The notes under the pieces are model-generated. The model was not told where the DNA came from. It did not search any database and worked only from the letters and a program-made list of their open reading frames with translations. This document shows, piece after piece, positions 35,706 through 50,319 of a DNA stretch of 64,000 nucleotides. The DNA comes from Scalesia atractyloides. Lineage: Eukaryota > Streptophyta > Magnoliopsida > Asterales > Asteraceae. The DNA lies in the NCBI GenBank assembly GCA_947069175.1, contig CAMTDV010000030.1, positions 101,828,411 through 101,892,410 of the forward strand, given 5' to 3'. Positions within the stretch are counted from its first letter, which is position 1; every line of letters begins with the position of its first letter. The translations under genes were made by a program, and so were the position numbers.

Positions 35706-35870
35706 TGGAGTAGGGATGAGCTCGTCACCAACCGATTACAGTAACGAAAATCCCAAAAAGTGGGTACCAGTACCGAAAATACCCGGTACAGTACAGTTCG
35801 GTACCAGTACGGACTGGTATTTGAAGGTGTATACTGGTACCATATCAGTACCGAAAACGCCAGATGTCGT
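35706..35870. mobile_element. Small hAT-like element with GGTACC words
   Basis: Starts TAGGGATGAGCTCGTCACC and is filled with GGTACCAGTACCG words, like the bounded copy at 37144-37272. The right end is not resolved. Confidence 0.45.
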
Positions 35871-35944
35871 ACCGAAAGCGCGCCTCCATCGGCTGCTTCT
35901 TGATCGGTGTTGACATTCAAGTAACCATCACTTCCAAATTCCAA

Positions 35945-36298
35945 TCATGAATCCTCTCTCTCATCATAACCCGAATAATCCACAGTCTCCGGCTGAGACG
36001 ATGACCTATCCATCGACATTGTTGTCTCAAACGGAGTACCGCTTTCATCGACATAAAGCGGATTAGAAATGTAAACCAACGAAGAGGTGTTTTCGGAGGT
36101 GGGCGTGTCCGCAGTGGCAGCATTGGTAGTTCTAACTTGACAGCGGCGCGAGCAAGGGATCATCGGAAACCGATACAACTCGGCTAAGAGAAGTAAAACC
36201 AATACCCAAATCATTGCAAGACTGACTACTAAAATCACTGTTAACCACATAATAAGATCTGATGTAACCTTCATTTTTTCTAACTGAGTGTGTGACAC
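35945..36298 (-). CDS. Small single-pass membrane protein of unknown function
   Basis: I do not recognise the family with certainty. The frame is 117 residues: a short charged start (MSHTQLEKMKVTSD), one strong hydrophobic segment (MWLTVILVVSLAMIWVLVLL, about residues 17-38), then a basic-cysteine patch (PCSRRCQVRTTN) and an acidic, Ser/Thr-rich tail (SSSQPETVDYSGYDERED). The methionine at MKVTSD (36274) may be the real start. The layout suggests a type-III or signal-anchored protein with a cytoplasmic tail. No intron is needed. A frameshift near the Cys patch cannot be excluded. Confidence 0.5.
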   Translation of the reverse strand: MSHTQLEKMKVTSDLIMWLTVILVVSLAMIWVLVLLLLAELYRFPMIPCSRRCQVRTTNAATADTPTSENTSSLVYISNPLYVDESGTPFETTMSMDRSSSQPETVDYSGYDEREDS

Positions 36299-36323
36299 TT
36301 GAATGGAAAGATTGTAATGTCAA

Positions 36324-37143
36324 AGTGTCAATAATAATAATAACAATAAATGGTAGATCAATGAAGTACTTGTTATTTTGGCGGGAAATAACAAGGGGTT
36401 ATGGTTATTGGGTAGATGGTGGTTGGGGGGTGTTTAAAGTGAAATGAGTTACAAATTAGTTGAGTTGGTGGTATTAAAATTTTTAGGGGTCATGATTAAA
36501 TTTCCAACAAAGCTACATTTATGTATGATGAATTTAAATCATTTACACTTCTAGTTCTAGTGCTAGACATGTGTATGGATAGGCATAATTGCGCGCTTGA
36601 TTTATAGTCGTAAACGATACTGACTTGAGCGTCGGATGATGTTTTTCCAGATTATGCTTTATCACCTTTTAACGATTTCTCTAAGACGTATAAAAATTAC
36701 AAATCTAAGGTGTCGAAGAGTGTTTTCTATAACAAAGATCTCAAGAAGTTAATAATAAAAAATTCCTAATCTAAGGTGTGGAAGAGTATTTTCAACCCAC
36801 ATGAACCCGAAATTGAAAATCATTTAAGACATATGAATCCAAACACAACATGAATATTCGCGAATTGACACAAAGACAACCCATGTAACCCGATCTTTTT
36901 TTCCCATATAAACACTCTAAATTTACATTTTTATAGGAAAATACAAATGTATATAAATCAATTACCTTTTAATTAAAAAAACATTATGCGCATTTTATTT
37001 TTAAAGTTTTGGATTGTAGCCAAAAAAAAAAAAACACACCTGGTTTAATTTATAACATAAACACATATTAAAAAAAATAAATAATAAATGGGTTAAACGA
37101 GCCAACCCGTGACCATATTAGGTTGACACGAATCTGACTCGTT
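36324..37143. other. Intergenic with ACCCGAA-type repeat remnants
   Basis: From about 36790 the words ACATGAACCCGAAATTG and GGGTTAAACGAGCC suggest a hAT-like element into which the one at 37144 was inserted. No gene is supported. Confidence 0.4.
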
Positions 37144-37272
37144 TAGGGACGAGCAAAAGGTACCGGGCATTAGTACAAGTATTTACCGGTTTTTCCTTTA
37201 AATACCGATATCAGTTCCCATTTTTAAGATTTTCGATACCAGTATTTTCAGTTGTTACTGAGCTCATCTCTA
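37144..37272. mobile_element. 129-bp hAT MITE with 8-bp target duplication
   Basis: Ends TAGGGACGAGC and GAGCTCATCTCTA; flanks GACTCGTT (37136-37143) and GACCCGTT (37273-37280), 7 of 8 matching. The interior carries TACCGG and CGGTATT words. Confidence 0.7.
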
Positions 37273-37357
37273 GACCCGTTTAGTTGAACGGGTTCGACCT
37301 GAAACTTCCTTGAACCCGTTTATACTAACTTAATAAACCCTTTAGACATAAAGAAGT

Positions 37358-38459
37358 GAGTTAAATGCTTGGTTGGTCTCTGTGGTTTGCAAAAATTGCA
37401 GATTTGGTCCTAGTGGTTTACTAATTACATGCGTGGTACCAAAACTTGTCAAAAATGAACTCGCTTAGTCCCCAGCTCTAACAGTAGTTAAATATCTCAG
37501 TTAAAACACATCATGTGCTGGCACCTGAGGGTAATTTGGTCATTTCAGTCTAGTCAATTATAATAAGAGATAAATGACTGGTTGGTCCCACTCCAACCCA
37601 CCCCTTCTTTTTCCCAAACAATCACTACCATCTCATCTCCTCCATCACCACCACCTATCTCCTCAACCACCACCACCACTGAACTCCACTCACCACTGCC
37701 TCATCTACAAGGTTATTAAAACTACCACACGGGAATGTGAACCACTCAATTGCGGTGTCATGTATTGTCATTTGATTCAATTAATTAAATGATTTAGATT
37801 ACTCGATTAACTAATGCTGGTGAAATCAATTGCATTTCGTGTGGGATATATTTGCTGTGGATTAATTCAATCGTCATGCTGCCGTCGTTGCTGTATCATG
37901 ACTGAAGCACCATTTAACTGATTTTTCCTAAACTATTTAATTGATAGACATCATAATTAATCAATAAATGGTTTGGTGGATTCATATAATCAATTCTCAC
38001 TGTTTCTGTGATATTACTTCGACGACGACGATTTTTTTATAACAATTATATTTAATCGTTAATGTAAAAGGTGTTCACAACCTTGTAGACGAGGTGGTTT
38101 TAATAACCTTGTAGATGAGGTGGTGATGAGTGGGAGTTCAGTGGTGGTGGAGGAGATGAGGTGGTAGTGGTGGAGGAGATGAGATGGTGGTGGTGGTTTG
38201 GGGAAGAAGAAGGGGTGGGATGGAGTGGGACCAACCATGTATTTATCTCTTATTATAATGGGTTAGACTGGAATGACCAAATTACCCTCATGTGCCAAGC
38301 ACATGGGGTGTTTTAACTGAGATATTTAACTGATGTTAGGGCTGGGGACCAAACGAGTTCATTTTTGACAAGTTTTGGTACCACTCGTGTAATTAGTAAA
38401 CAACTAGGATCAAATCTGCAATTTTTGCAAACCACATAAACCAACCAATCATTTAACTC
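37358..38459. mobile_element. Mutator-type element with ~400-bp inverted ends and 9-bp target duplication
   Basis: Left arm GAGTTAAATGCTTGGTTGG, right arm CCAACCAATCATTTAACTC, paired through GACCAAATTACCCTCA and the CACCACC/GGTGGTGG stretches. Flanks TAAAGAAGT (37349-37357) and TAAAGTAGT (38460-38468), 8 of 9 matching. The ~350-bp core is unrelated AT-rich sequence, possibly captured; it has no recognisable gene. Confidence 0.8.
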
Positions 38460-38628
38460 TAAAGTAGTGTTAAAATGTTTAAATACCCCGCGCTATTAAC
38501 TTTACCACCAAAAACTCAAATTCAAACACACCAAAATTCCAAAACTATTACACAACCCACCCAAAACTTACAAAACAAAACCCAACAAACAGATCACCGG
38601 AAAGTGCTCACGTCATCAAAAACCAGCA

Positions 38629-41778
<3,150 letters not shown>

Positions 41779-42078
41779 AGTTGCAATCGGTTGATTCGAG
41801 TTAGATTTGGCTTCAACAGTTGTGGTTTTCTTTTGTTTTCTTCACATCAGTGTCCTGAACAATGCTTAAGTGTTGGTTATTTCTACGGCTTTGATGTTTG
41901 TGTCGGTACAAGATTCGCGTACAACCTTAATTTTGTAACTAACTGTGGAAGTATAGTTTCATTAGTTTGTTTTTAATATGTTTTTGTCAAGATACAAATT
42001 GAATGAAAATGGATCACAAGAATTCAGTCAAGTGTTATAAAACAAAAAACGAGTTCAATTAAGTGTTATATAGTACTA

Positions 42079-42112
<34 letters not shown>

Positions 42113-42865
42113 CTAATAAAATTAAATAAATTAAAAGGTTTGTGACCTACTACTATAGTACTAGTATCAGTGTGTATTTTTGGTGTTGCTCAACCAACTT
42201 GTCTGGACCAATGTGTAAACTGTAAAGTAATTACAAGTTAAAGGTAAGGCTACAATAATAAAATCTTTCACTTGGTATCACAAAATTAGTTACATTTTAA
42301 CTATTTTAAACAAATCCACAAAAATAATCACGTTTTGAGTCGTTACCAGGTTTGTAACAAACAAATAATGTTTTGAGTTGACCCGTTAACCCTTTAATAT
42401 TAAACTTTTGTGTGTTCGCATGTCTATAACCACCAATTACAACCTCACTTCCATGTTTACGACTCCTTTAACCCGTTTATAACTTATCACAATTCATGTA
42501 CAACCTGTCGATCTGTTTGACCTGTTTAAACAGAGATAAATTACAAGCGAACTATATGTACTTTAATTCGGTTTTCATTTATGAGAGAACTTTCTTTTAA
42601 AATGTCATTTCAAGGGTCTATACTTCAAAAATGGGCAAATTGTATGTATGTATGACATGTATGGCCCTATGCATGAATATATTGTCCCTAAACAAAAAAT
42701 GTTAAATCTATCTGCCAAATGAAACCACCAAGAATACCACATCAGCTTAACTATGAACCTGAAATTTATCACCAAAGACTACTTTAAATGTTTTTTTAAA
42801 CCTTTTTTTTTCATCATGAAGTGCAAAAACTAACAAGTTAAACTCTCAAATATTCACATAAACTC
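41779..42865. other. Convergent 3' flanks of UBC37 and the LIKE-COV gene
   Basis: The UBC37 3' end (likely to about 42000), a TA microsatellite (about 42078-42108) and AT-rich sequence with no gene. Confidence 0.45.
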
Positions 42866-45800
42866 TCAGCTCGGGTTATTTCTAGGTCCATATTCGTTAA
42901 TGCCTGAATCGAACGTTGTTAGAACTTGCGGCATTGACATGCCCCCCGAGACAACAATTTCTGCAGAACAAAAAAACATTCATTTTTAATCTTGTTTTAT
43001 GAATAATGAATGCGTTAAGTATGATTACAAACAAAAACAATATTGTTACTTATAATACGGGAAAGAATAACTTGCCTATTCCTTCACGAACAGATAAGTT
43101 TGGTCTAACAACGTCTTGTGAATTCACCAAGAATATATCACCAATGTAGAGATGGTTTGTCGGGACATATACCGAATACAACTTTTCCTCTCCTGTATAA
43201 CTCTGTTTTTCAAAAAAAAAAAATAATAAATAAGTCTGATTATAGGAACATGCACTAACCAAACGTTAATTATTTTTGAGTAAAATGCTGTTTCGTCCTG
43301 AGGTTTGGCCAGTTTTGCGACTTTCGTCCAAAGGTTTGCTTTTCCGCATCTGGATCCAAAAGGTTTGAAATCTTGCCATTTTCATCCGGCTCGTTAACTC
43401 CATCCATTTTTTTCTGTTAATTCAGGGGTATTTCTGTCTTTTTTGTTAACTTGAAGGGCAATTCGGTCTTTTTCACTTTTATGCAAAAAGACCGAAAATC
43501 CCTGAATTGCCCTTTAAGTTAACAAAAAGACGGAAATACCCCTTACTTAACGAAGAAAAATGGATGGAGTTAACGAGCCGGATGAAAACAGAAATATTTC
43601 AAACCTTTACGATCCAGATGCGGAAAAGCAAACCTTTGGACGAAAGTCGCAAAACTGGCCAAATCTCAGGGACGAAAACAGCATTTACTCATTATTTTCA
43701 TTCATCCAAACACTAAAAAAATCTTATTTATGTGCTTTCATAAAATGCAATATACAAAAATCCCCTTAAAAGATTCACCTGAAGAATGAAGGATGAAGTA
43801 ATGAATCCGAACGCAAATTCACCAGCACGAGGATGCTTAATTATTACAACTTCCTTGAAGGCTCGTGAGTTTTGATCTGCGTTGTAGACAGTTTAAGTAT
43901 TTGCGGGGCCCATAAATTCGTACAAAATAAATAAGAATTAACCACGGCCAACCTGGCGATATGGCTGTGCTGATCTGTTTCGAGGCATCATAAATATGGC
44001 GAACAAACGGCATGCGTTTGATGAACCATTCTCCGAGACTTAGAACCGATGCACCCAACCATGATGACATGAAGATACCCACCACAAATATAAATGTGAC
44101 TGACGTCACAAACCCGAGACCTAAAAAATGTAATAATAATAATCAAATAATCAGTTCCAAAACACAAATCCAAACACACCTTTAATATCATTGACAGATA
44201 GTGTTTGGATATGATAATGTGAAGACGCGCTAATCATTTTTAGGGGTTTGACAAAAAACGATTTTGATTTTTATTATAGAGTAAAATGTCATTTTCGTCC
44301 CTGAGGTTTGGCCTGTTTTGCGACTTTCGTTAACTTAACCTTTTTTGTTAACTTAATGCCAATTCGGTATTTTAAATACTTATACATTATGCTAAATGCT
44401 TGTACATAAAGTGAAAAAGATCGAATTGTCCTTTAGGTTAACAAAAAAGACGAAAATACCCCTAACTTAACGGAGAAAAATGGATGGAGTTAATGAGCCG
44501 GATGAAAATGGCAAGATTTCAAACCTTTTGGATCAAGATGCGGAAAAACAAACCTTTGCAGAAAGTCGCAAAACTGGCCAAACCTCAGGGACGAAAATCA
44601 TTTTACTCTTAATTATATGATTTTAACGCTCAAATGAGTCAAATTAATCAGGTTTGCAGAAACATACATGGAGTTGCTGCATGTAACTGATATATTTAAA
44701 ATAAAGTAATTAATAATACAAGAGGTGCACAAATCGGTTAATTTCCCTAACCGGTTCGATTAACAGTGTTAGGAGGTTATTTATAAATTTTGCTTTAACC
44801 AGTTACTTTTATTTATTTTCATTTTTTCAGTTTTTTCCCGGTTAACCGGTACATCAGTTAGAAACCGGTTAAAAGTTACTGTTAGTACTATCCTATAGAT
44901 CTATAACCGGTTATGGTTCCGGTTAATAACCAGTTTTGGTTAACAAACCGGTTTTTTTGTCCTATTCCAATCCCAACCTTTAATCAATTGATTATTATGT
45001 TATTTTAATTATTCAAGTCACAACAATCACATAAGAAAATACACATCCAAACACTCTATATACAAAATGAATACTAAAAGCTATAAAAACAATGAACTAG
45101 TTTACAACATTTATCAAGTATACGGTCAATAATATAAAACCAAAAGAACGGTAACTACATATGCTTACCGAATATATTTATGCCAAGTTGAGCATATATA
45201 GGAGAGAAAAAACCGTCCACAAAATGTATGAACCACCACGTTATGTAGAAAGTAATAGCTAATGGTAATAGGATGACACTGCAACAAGGGTCAAAACAGC
45301 AAATTTCAAAATTCATAAATATATATATAAAAGAAAATGTTTAAGCGGCCAAGAATGTTAAAAGATTATGAAGGAAAACTTTTCATACCATCCAGTCATG
45401 AACTTCTTAGAAGCCCAACTCCTAAGAACCTTTGAGAAAGTCTGCATGAAAACAACAATGTTACAAAACACATTCAAGCTAAATTCCTAATCATAATCCA
45501 ATTAAATCCTCATAATAAAGTTTAAAGGGGTGTTTGGCATTGCATTTTAAACGATACAAAACAAGTTGAATGATAGAACGTTGCTACGTTTGGCTGTACA
45601 TATGTTGCTTAAATTGAATTTAATATAATCATATAATCAGTTATTTGAGTGTTCCGATAGTCTTCTCACCACCTTATGCTACTTTTATACAGTCGTTGCT
45701 TTAGCTCTCTTCGCCACATTTTATGTTACTTGGATTGCTATACTATACACGTCACAAAAGAAAATGTTTTGGAGCCTCTCTACCCCTCTGAATAGAAGAA

Positions 45801-46421
45801 TATTCTCTCATCCCACCCTCCCCTTACCCCACCGGTAGCTCTGCTATGAGTGTGATTTCAATGGGTACGTTTGTGTGTTTGTCAAAACCGGATTGATAAA
45901 AATTTTACAATGGAATCACTAGAATTAAGTTTTCATGAAGCTACTTTAAGCTCGGCTCGTTTCGAAATTTTATTCAAGCCGATCTCGAGTAGCTCAGCTC
46001 GTTTACACCCCTATTTAAAACTGATCATCAAACCCATAATAAATAACATATAATAATTGTCACAATATCCCTGTACCCAAACATCAAAACTAATGATCAA
46101 ATACCCACTTTCCCAAAACAATGCCAAACACCCCCCTAATTGCATACTCCATCTAACCCTAATCAAGATTCAATCTTTCCTTCAAATAAACCAAAACCCA
46201 TCTGCAAATCAACCTAATTACCAAACCCCACCAAAATAAACCGTCAAATCAACCAAAAAGATGCAAAATTTCAAAACTTTAATGACTTAAACCTCACGGC
46301 CAGCGTGATGAGAGAAAGATGAGGGTTTTGGAGATGATTGTTCGTCATTGGTGGGATTGGAAACTGGTAGAAGCAGTTCTCGGTCTCTTTCTCTGATGAT
46401 GGATGATTTTTTATCTACCAT
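42866..46421 (-). CDS. LCV1: LIKE-COV (COV1/LCV family) membrane protein, 259 aa
   Basis: COV1/LCV proteins are plant membrane proteins (DUF502) of the trans-Golgi network, needed for vascular patterning and cell-wall-related trafficking. Seven coding exons, right to left: 46421-46293, 45441-45389, 45278-45169, 44120-43953, 43876-43779, 43202-43076, 42960-42866; they sum to 260 codons with stop. Visible: RERDRELLLPV, SWASKKFMTGCVILLPLAIT, FYITWWFIHFVDGFFSPIYA (first membrane segment about 61-81), VTFIFVVGIFMSSWLGASVL (second, about 98-122), LGEWFIKRMPFVRHIYDASK, SVYVPTNHLYIGDIFLVNS, PNLSVREGIEIVVSGGMSMP. The choice between LCV1 and LCV2 is not certain. The sixth intron uses a GC donor (ATAG|GCAAGT). 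Introns hold two Mutator-type MITEs and a hAT-like piece. Confidence 0.95.
43278..43690. mobile_element. Mutator-type MITE in LIKE-COV intron, 9-bp target duplication
   Basis: Ends GAGTAAAATGCTGTTTCGTC and GACGAAAACAGCATTTACTC; arms about 150-200 bp (CATCTGGATCC, TCCGGCTCGTTAACTCCATC and complements). Flanks ATTATTTTT (43269-43277) and ATTATTTTC (43691-43699). Confidence 0.85.
44279..44608. mobile_element. Second Mutator-type MITE in LIKE-COV intron
   Basis: GAGTAAAATGTCATTTTCGTC and GACGAAAATCATTTTACTC ends; flanks TTTATTATA (44270-44278) and TTAATTATA (44609-44617), 8 of 9 matching. A shorter relative of 43278-43690 with part of the left arm missing. Confidence 0.8.
44726..44965. mobile_element. 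hAT-like AGAGGTGCAC element, right end missing
   Basis: Starts AGAGGTGCACAAATCGGTTA and runs through GGTTAACCGGTAC words, as in 1692-2011. It fades into AT-rich sequence without a matching right end. Confidence 0.5.
45945..46016. mobile_element. hAT-like terminal fragment
   Basis: AAGCTCGGCTCGTTTCG...CAGCTCGTTTACACCCCTA, one arm and right terminus only, in the first LIKE-COV intron. Confidence 0.45.
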
Positions 46422-46634
46422 TTGTGATTATTCTGCAAGATTTTGTGAAAAATCTTGAACTTTGAGTTGTGAATTTTGGTATTGAATTTGAGTTATGTTC
46501 GTTAGAAACTTCTTTGCGGTTGCGTTGCGTGTCGAGTGTAAAGTCCTTAAACCCCGAATGTGTACAGAGAAATTACGAATATATATATATTGTAATATAG
46601 AAGAATGATATATTTATTGTATTTAGGTGGTTAG

Positions 46635-46856
46635 TTTTTTTTTGAACAACTGCTTTCCACGTGTAAACCAACCCTTTCGAAGCTATGTCTAAAGGCCGAC
46701 TACTCGACCACCGCTAGAAAGCGTAGCACACCCCTGATGCGCAGAAACCCCATGGAATAGGTAAAACTACGCTCCCCTTAGACTCGAACCCGGGTAAAAC
46801 CCCGGGCCAAGTCTTCACCGAGATGGGAACAACCACTACACTGCAGTGGAGGATCC
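46635..46856 (-). mobile_element. tRNA-derived SINE with 10-bp target duplication
   Basis: On the minus strand it runs from GGATCCTCCACTGCAGTG through a GTAGTGGTTG A-box-like word and a B box (GGGTTCGAGTCTAA) to a tail of GTTCAAAAAAAA. AGGTGGTTAG flanks it at 46625-46634 and 46857-46866. It is the fuller relative of the SINE at 16763-16944 (same GTTTCTGCGCATCAGGGG and CACGTGGAAAGCAGTT). Confidence 0.9.
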
Positions 46857-47185
46857 AGGTGGTTAGTTACTTAGTTTTACTCGCATATCGGTATTGAACA
46901 AGGGGTTGTTTGATAATATATGCGTCAGAAAATGTTGAGCAAGTAAGAGGTTTGACGGGGTAAAATGCTTTGAACTAGTAGATGATAAGCCAATGAATAC
47001 ACGGATGTGGTGGTAGTTAGTAATGGTGCGTGAGTGATTGAGTGGCCGGGTGAGGGTGAACACAGGGAAAGGGAGAGAGGAGTAAAATTAAGAGGTTTGT
47101 TGTCTGATTCAGAGTTGTCTTTCTAGCGAACCAACCACAATGCTAGCTGATTCAGATATTAAAATGCTACGAAACAACCCCTAAG

Positions 47186-47600
47186 CTAATGTGATATGTG
47201 ATATTCTATCGCGTGTACAATCGCATATTATTACTATCGGGCTATGTTTGAACTCGTGTATTACACAAATTGAACACATAAAATGTTTAATGGTTAGTAA
47301 TGAAATTACTATCGGGCTACTGGCGAAATTCACCACATCGGGATACACTCGCCTCCGAACCGGGGAAAACCCACACCTAGGGTCAAAGCCCGTGAACACT
47401 CGCCCGAAGGCACGACAGTGTGATGAGGTAAAACCCGCTCAGTTCAAGGATCGAACTAGCGATCTTCACCTATTCGCCTAGTCTCTCATCATCACCAAGT
47501 GCCGCAAAAAATAATGAGGAGGGCAGGAATCAAACCTGAGTCTCTTAGAACACCAAGTCTTTCTCTTACCACTCCAACTACCTCATTGGCAAAGAATTGA
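47186..47600 (-). mobile_element. Possible dimeric tRNA-related SINE
   Basis: On the minus strand, one tRNA-like head lies near 47590-47515 (TGAGGTAGTTGG as A box, GGTTTGATTCC as B box) and a second near 47485-47440 (ACTAGGCGAATAGGTG, AGTTCGATCC), followed by a GC-rich body (CCTTCGGGCGAGTGTTCACG). The word ATTACTATCGGGCTA occurs twice at the far end (about 47228 and 47304). Ends and target duplication are unresolved. Confidence 0.4.
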
Positions 47601-48700
47601 TCCTATTACCTTAGACAATTCAACTAGTTTAGGATGTTAAACTAGAAATGGTTTGAATTAGAACTCTGACGAACAAATTGGAAATAATAAATTGTAATTA
47701 AATGCTTAATTTTCCGTTTCATATTTAGATATTTAGGGGTTTGATTGCTAAATTAAATTATAGTAATAGAGGGGCCACAAAACCCATGAATTATGATGAA
47801 AAAATAAAAAATCTGAAACATTCTTTATTTTTACAACAAGTCAATATTGTTAAAAAAAATTTGTTTTGACCTGATACAATCCGATAAAGAAAACTTTAGT
47901 GATCCAAACTAATAAAAGAATTCTCCATGGTATAGATATGAAGACCGAAAAATTTAAACCATGTGAAAACGTTCGTACATGACGGTAATCAACTGCTTCG
48001 TATAACTATATAACGACTCCTTGAATTGACAAAAGATAGATGATTCAACTTTCTTTCACGGAACACAATTTCAAAATAACATTTTGAAATTTTGTACTTA
48101 AAATTGACAAGTTTAACAATAAGTCATAACATATATGCTTGTTGTAAGCTTGCCCAAAGCAAAGGTTGTGTGGACACGTGTGAAAATATTCATACATGAC
48201 CGAAATCAACCACTTCATATAACTATATAATGACTTCTTATATTTACAAAACATAGGTGATTCAACTATCTTTCAAGGAACATAATTTCACAATAACGTA
48301 TTGAAGTTCCATAATTTAAAAATGACAGGTCAGACGATAACATATACGTTATTGTAAACTTACCCAAAGCAAGGCTGTGTAGACACATGTTATTATCACT
48401 TTACACGTTTCGTGTCAAACACTCTCATAAATAATCATAAAAGAACAAAAAGTTGTGTACTTTCTACAAAAAAGTGACAATCACAAGTCATGAAATGTCA
48501 TCTTGATAACTAATAAGATGGGTTGATGTTAGACTCTTGTGGAAAACAACAAAACTACCACACCTATGCAATGGACCTTTTCTATACAGCTAGAATTGTC
48601 AACTACAATGAAGATGAGTTGATGTTTGCTACTAGACAATGAAGTTTATGGTCTCTAATATCTCATCTATATCCATACCCTTTTCCCATTATCAAAGTTC
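47601..48700. other. Intergenic with a diverged ~235-bp direct repeat
   Basis: Segments starting about 47955 and 48180 share CATGAC...AATCAAC, ATATAACTATATAA, GATTCAACT and CTTTC...GGAACA in the same order. No gene is supported. Confidence 0.5.
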
Positions 48701-48790
48701 AACTATAAGTACAAAGAATCTTGATTTTTAAGGGTATAATCAAGAAACTATAAGTACAAAAAATCTTGATTTTTAAGGGTATAATCAAGA
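48701..48790. repeat. 45-bp tandem duplication just upstream of the LC8 start codon
   Basis: Two copies (48701-48745, 48746-48790) of a unit containing AACTATAAGTACAAA and TTTTTAAGGGTATAATCAAG, differing at one base. The second ends 18 bp before the ATG, so it probably lies in the 5' leader or core promoter. Confidence 0.85.
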
Positions 48791-48808
48791 AATTGTTTAA
48801 AAGATAAA

Positions 48809-49777
48809 ATGTTGGAAGGAAAAGCATATGTGAAAGATACAGATATGCATTTGAAGATGCAGGCACATGCAATGGATTCTGCATCTCAAGCTCTTGATCT
48901 TTATGATGTTGTTGACTGCAGATCCATTGCTGCACATATCAAGAAGGTATCTTTTTTGCTTAAAGATGTTCTTTTTAGTGTTTTTTATTTTGTGTTTAAC
49001 TTTGTTGGTTAATTGGTGGGTTCCGTTTACGGTTGCTAAACGTGTTGTGTTTGCGGGTCGGCGGGTTCAACGCGACCTGGACCTGACAATGTTAGATGGA
49101 CATGAACCCGAAAATCGTGTCATACATATGAACCCGAACATGACCCGAATATTCACGGTTGACCCGAACACGACCGTTCAACCCGTTTTTTATTGTTTAT
49201 TTTTTCCCGCTAATTAGTATATTAAAAAATAAAATTTACTAAAAAAACATTAATGTATAAGATGCAATTACATTTTAATTATAAAATCTTATGTCAATTT
49301 CTCTTTTCTAAGTTATACCTGTGATATAAAATACACATCAAATTTAACATAAGGCATATAGCATATTGTAACAAAATATGATATAATATAAACGGGTTCA
49401 AAAACGGTCAACCCGCCAACCCAACCGGGTTGACCCGAACCCGTTTTGACTAAATTCAAACCCGCGGATTTCGTGTTAGGCTTGGGTCGTGTTGGAAATT
49501 CACTCCCCTGTTCAAAAACCCGCCAACCCGACCAGGTTGACCCGAACCCGTTTTGACTAAATCCAAACCCGTGGATTTCATGTTAGATTTGTGTCGTGTT
49601 GGAAATTCACGCCGCTATTTGCTGGATTTGCAGGATTTTGATAGGGTTTATGGTGGTGGATGGCAATGTGTTGTGGGCTCAAATTTTAGTAGCTTTTTCA
49701 CTCATTCAGAAGGGTCTTTTATATATTTTTCACTGGAGACTCTCAATTTCCTAATCTTTAAAGGGGCTGCATATTGA
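48809..49777 (+). CDS. Dynein light chain LC8-type protein, 93 aa
   Basis: LC8 proteins are small dimeric hub proteins; plants lack dynein heavy chains, so partners there are other proteins (for example at nuclear pores). Exons 48809-48946 and 49634-49777, GT-AG intron of 687 bp. Visible: MLEGKAYVKDTDMHLKMQAH, ALDLYDVVDCRSIAAHIKK, then DFDRVYGGGWQCVVGSNFSS, FFTHSEGSFIYFSLETLNFL and IFKGAAY with stop. Length and order match the LC8 fold (two helices then strands). It is a plant-type divergent member (Asp-Phe-Asp after the splice instead of Glu-Phe-Asp). The intron is mostly a hAT-like element. Confidence 0.93.
49030..49616. mobile_element. hAT-like ACCCGAAC element in LC8 intron
   Basis: Arms of GGGTCGGCGGGTTCAACG and AACCCGCCAACCCGACC words around an AT-rich core, ending GGAAATTCACGCCGC. 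The right arm (CCAACCC...GGAAATTCAC) is itself duplicated (about 49418-49505 and 49520-49612). Same family as 23819-24353. Confidence 0.65.
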
Positions 49778-50127
49778 TTTTTTAATCATGAACTATGGTT
49801 TTTCTGTACCTTTTTAAGATCTTGAATAGATTGTCCATATCCAGTAAAGATTTTTACTTTTGTAATCTGTTATATATTGGCCAGAAAGCAATATTTATGC
49901 ATCATATTTTTGTAATTTATGCATGGAAACTGAAATATGAACATTGCTGGTAGCGAGCCGAGCCCGAGCTCGGTTCGTAAAAACTTTGAGCCCAATCAAG
50001 CCAGCTCGTTATTTTCTTAAAAAATGTTTTTTTTTTCATTTTTTTACATATATTGATAGCATAAAAAAAAAAATAAAAAAAATTAACACATACATACAAG
50101 CCATTGAGTCGAGCCATTGCACCCCTG
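49778..50127. other. LC8 3' flank and hAT-like GAGCCGAG element (about 49951-50126)
   Basis: After the LC8 stop there is about 170 bp of AT-rich sequence, then AGCGAGCCGAGCCCGAGC...GAGCCATTGCACCCCTG, a short hAT-like element. The LTR retrotransposon starts immediately afterwards. Confidence 0.5.
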
Positions 50128-50319
50128 GTTCGTGTAACATCCGTTCGAAAAACGGGTTTCCAAAACCCGCTTCGTTTATTAATCGAATATCAAGTTATAA
50201 AATTTCGTTGCGTATTTATGATTAATTTTAATTTTAAACAATACATAATTAATAAACATTTTAGAATTTAAAAACTATAATTATTAAAAAGTAAAAATAA
50301 AGTAAATAAAAAAAGAAAA

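Noticed and set aside
37574..37792. Pro/His-rich frame in the core of the Mutator-type element
   Set aside because: Low-complexity CCACCACC shoulders of the inverted repeat; no domain.
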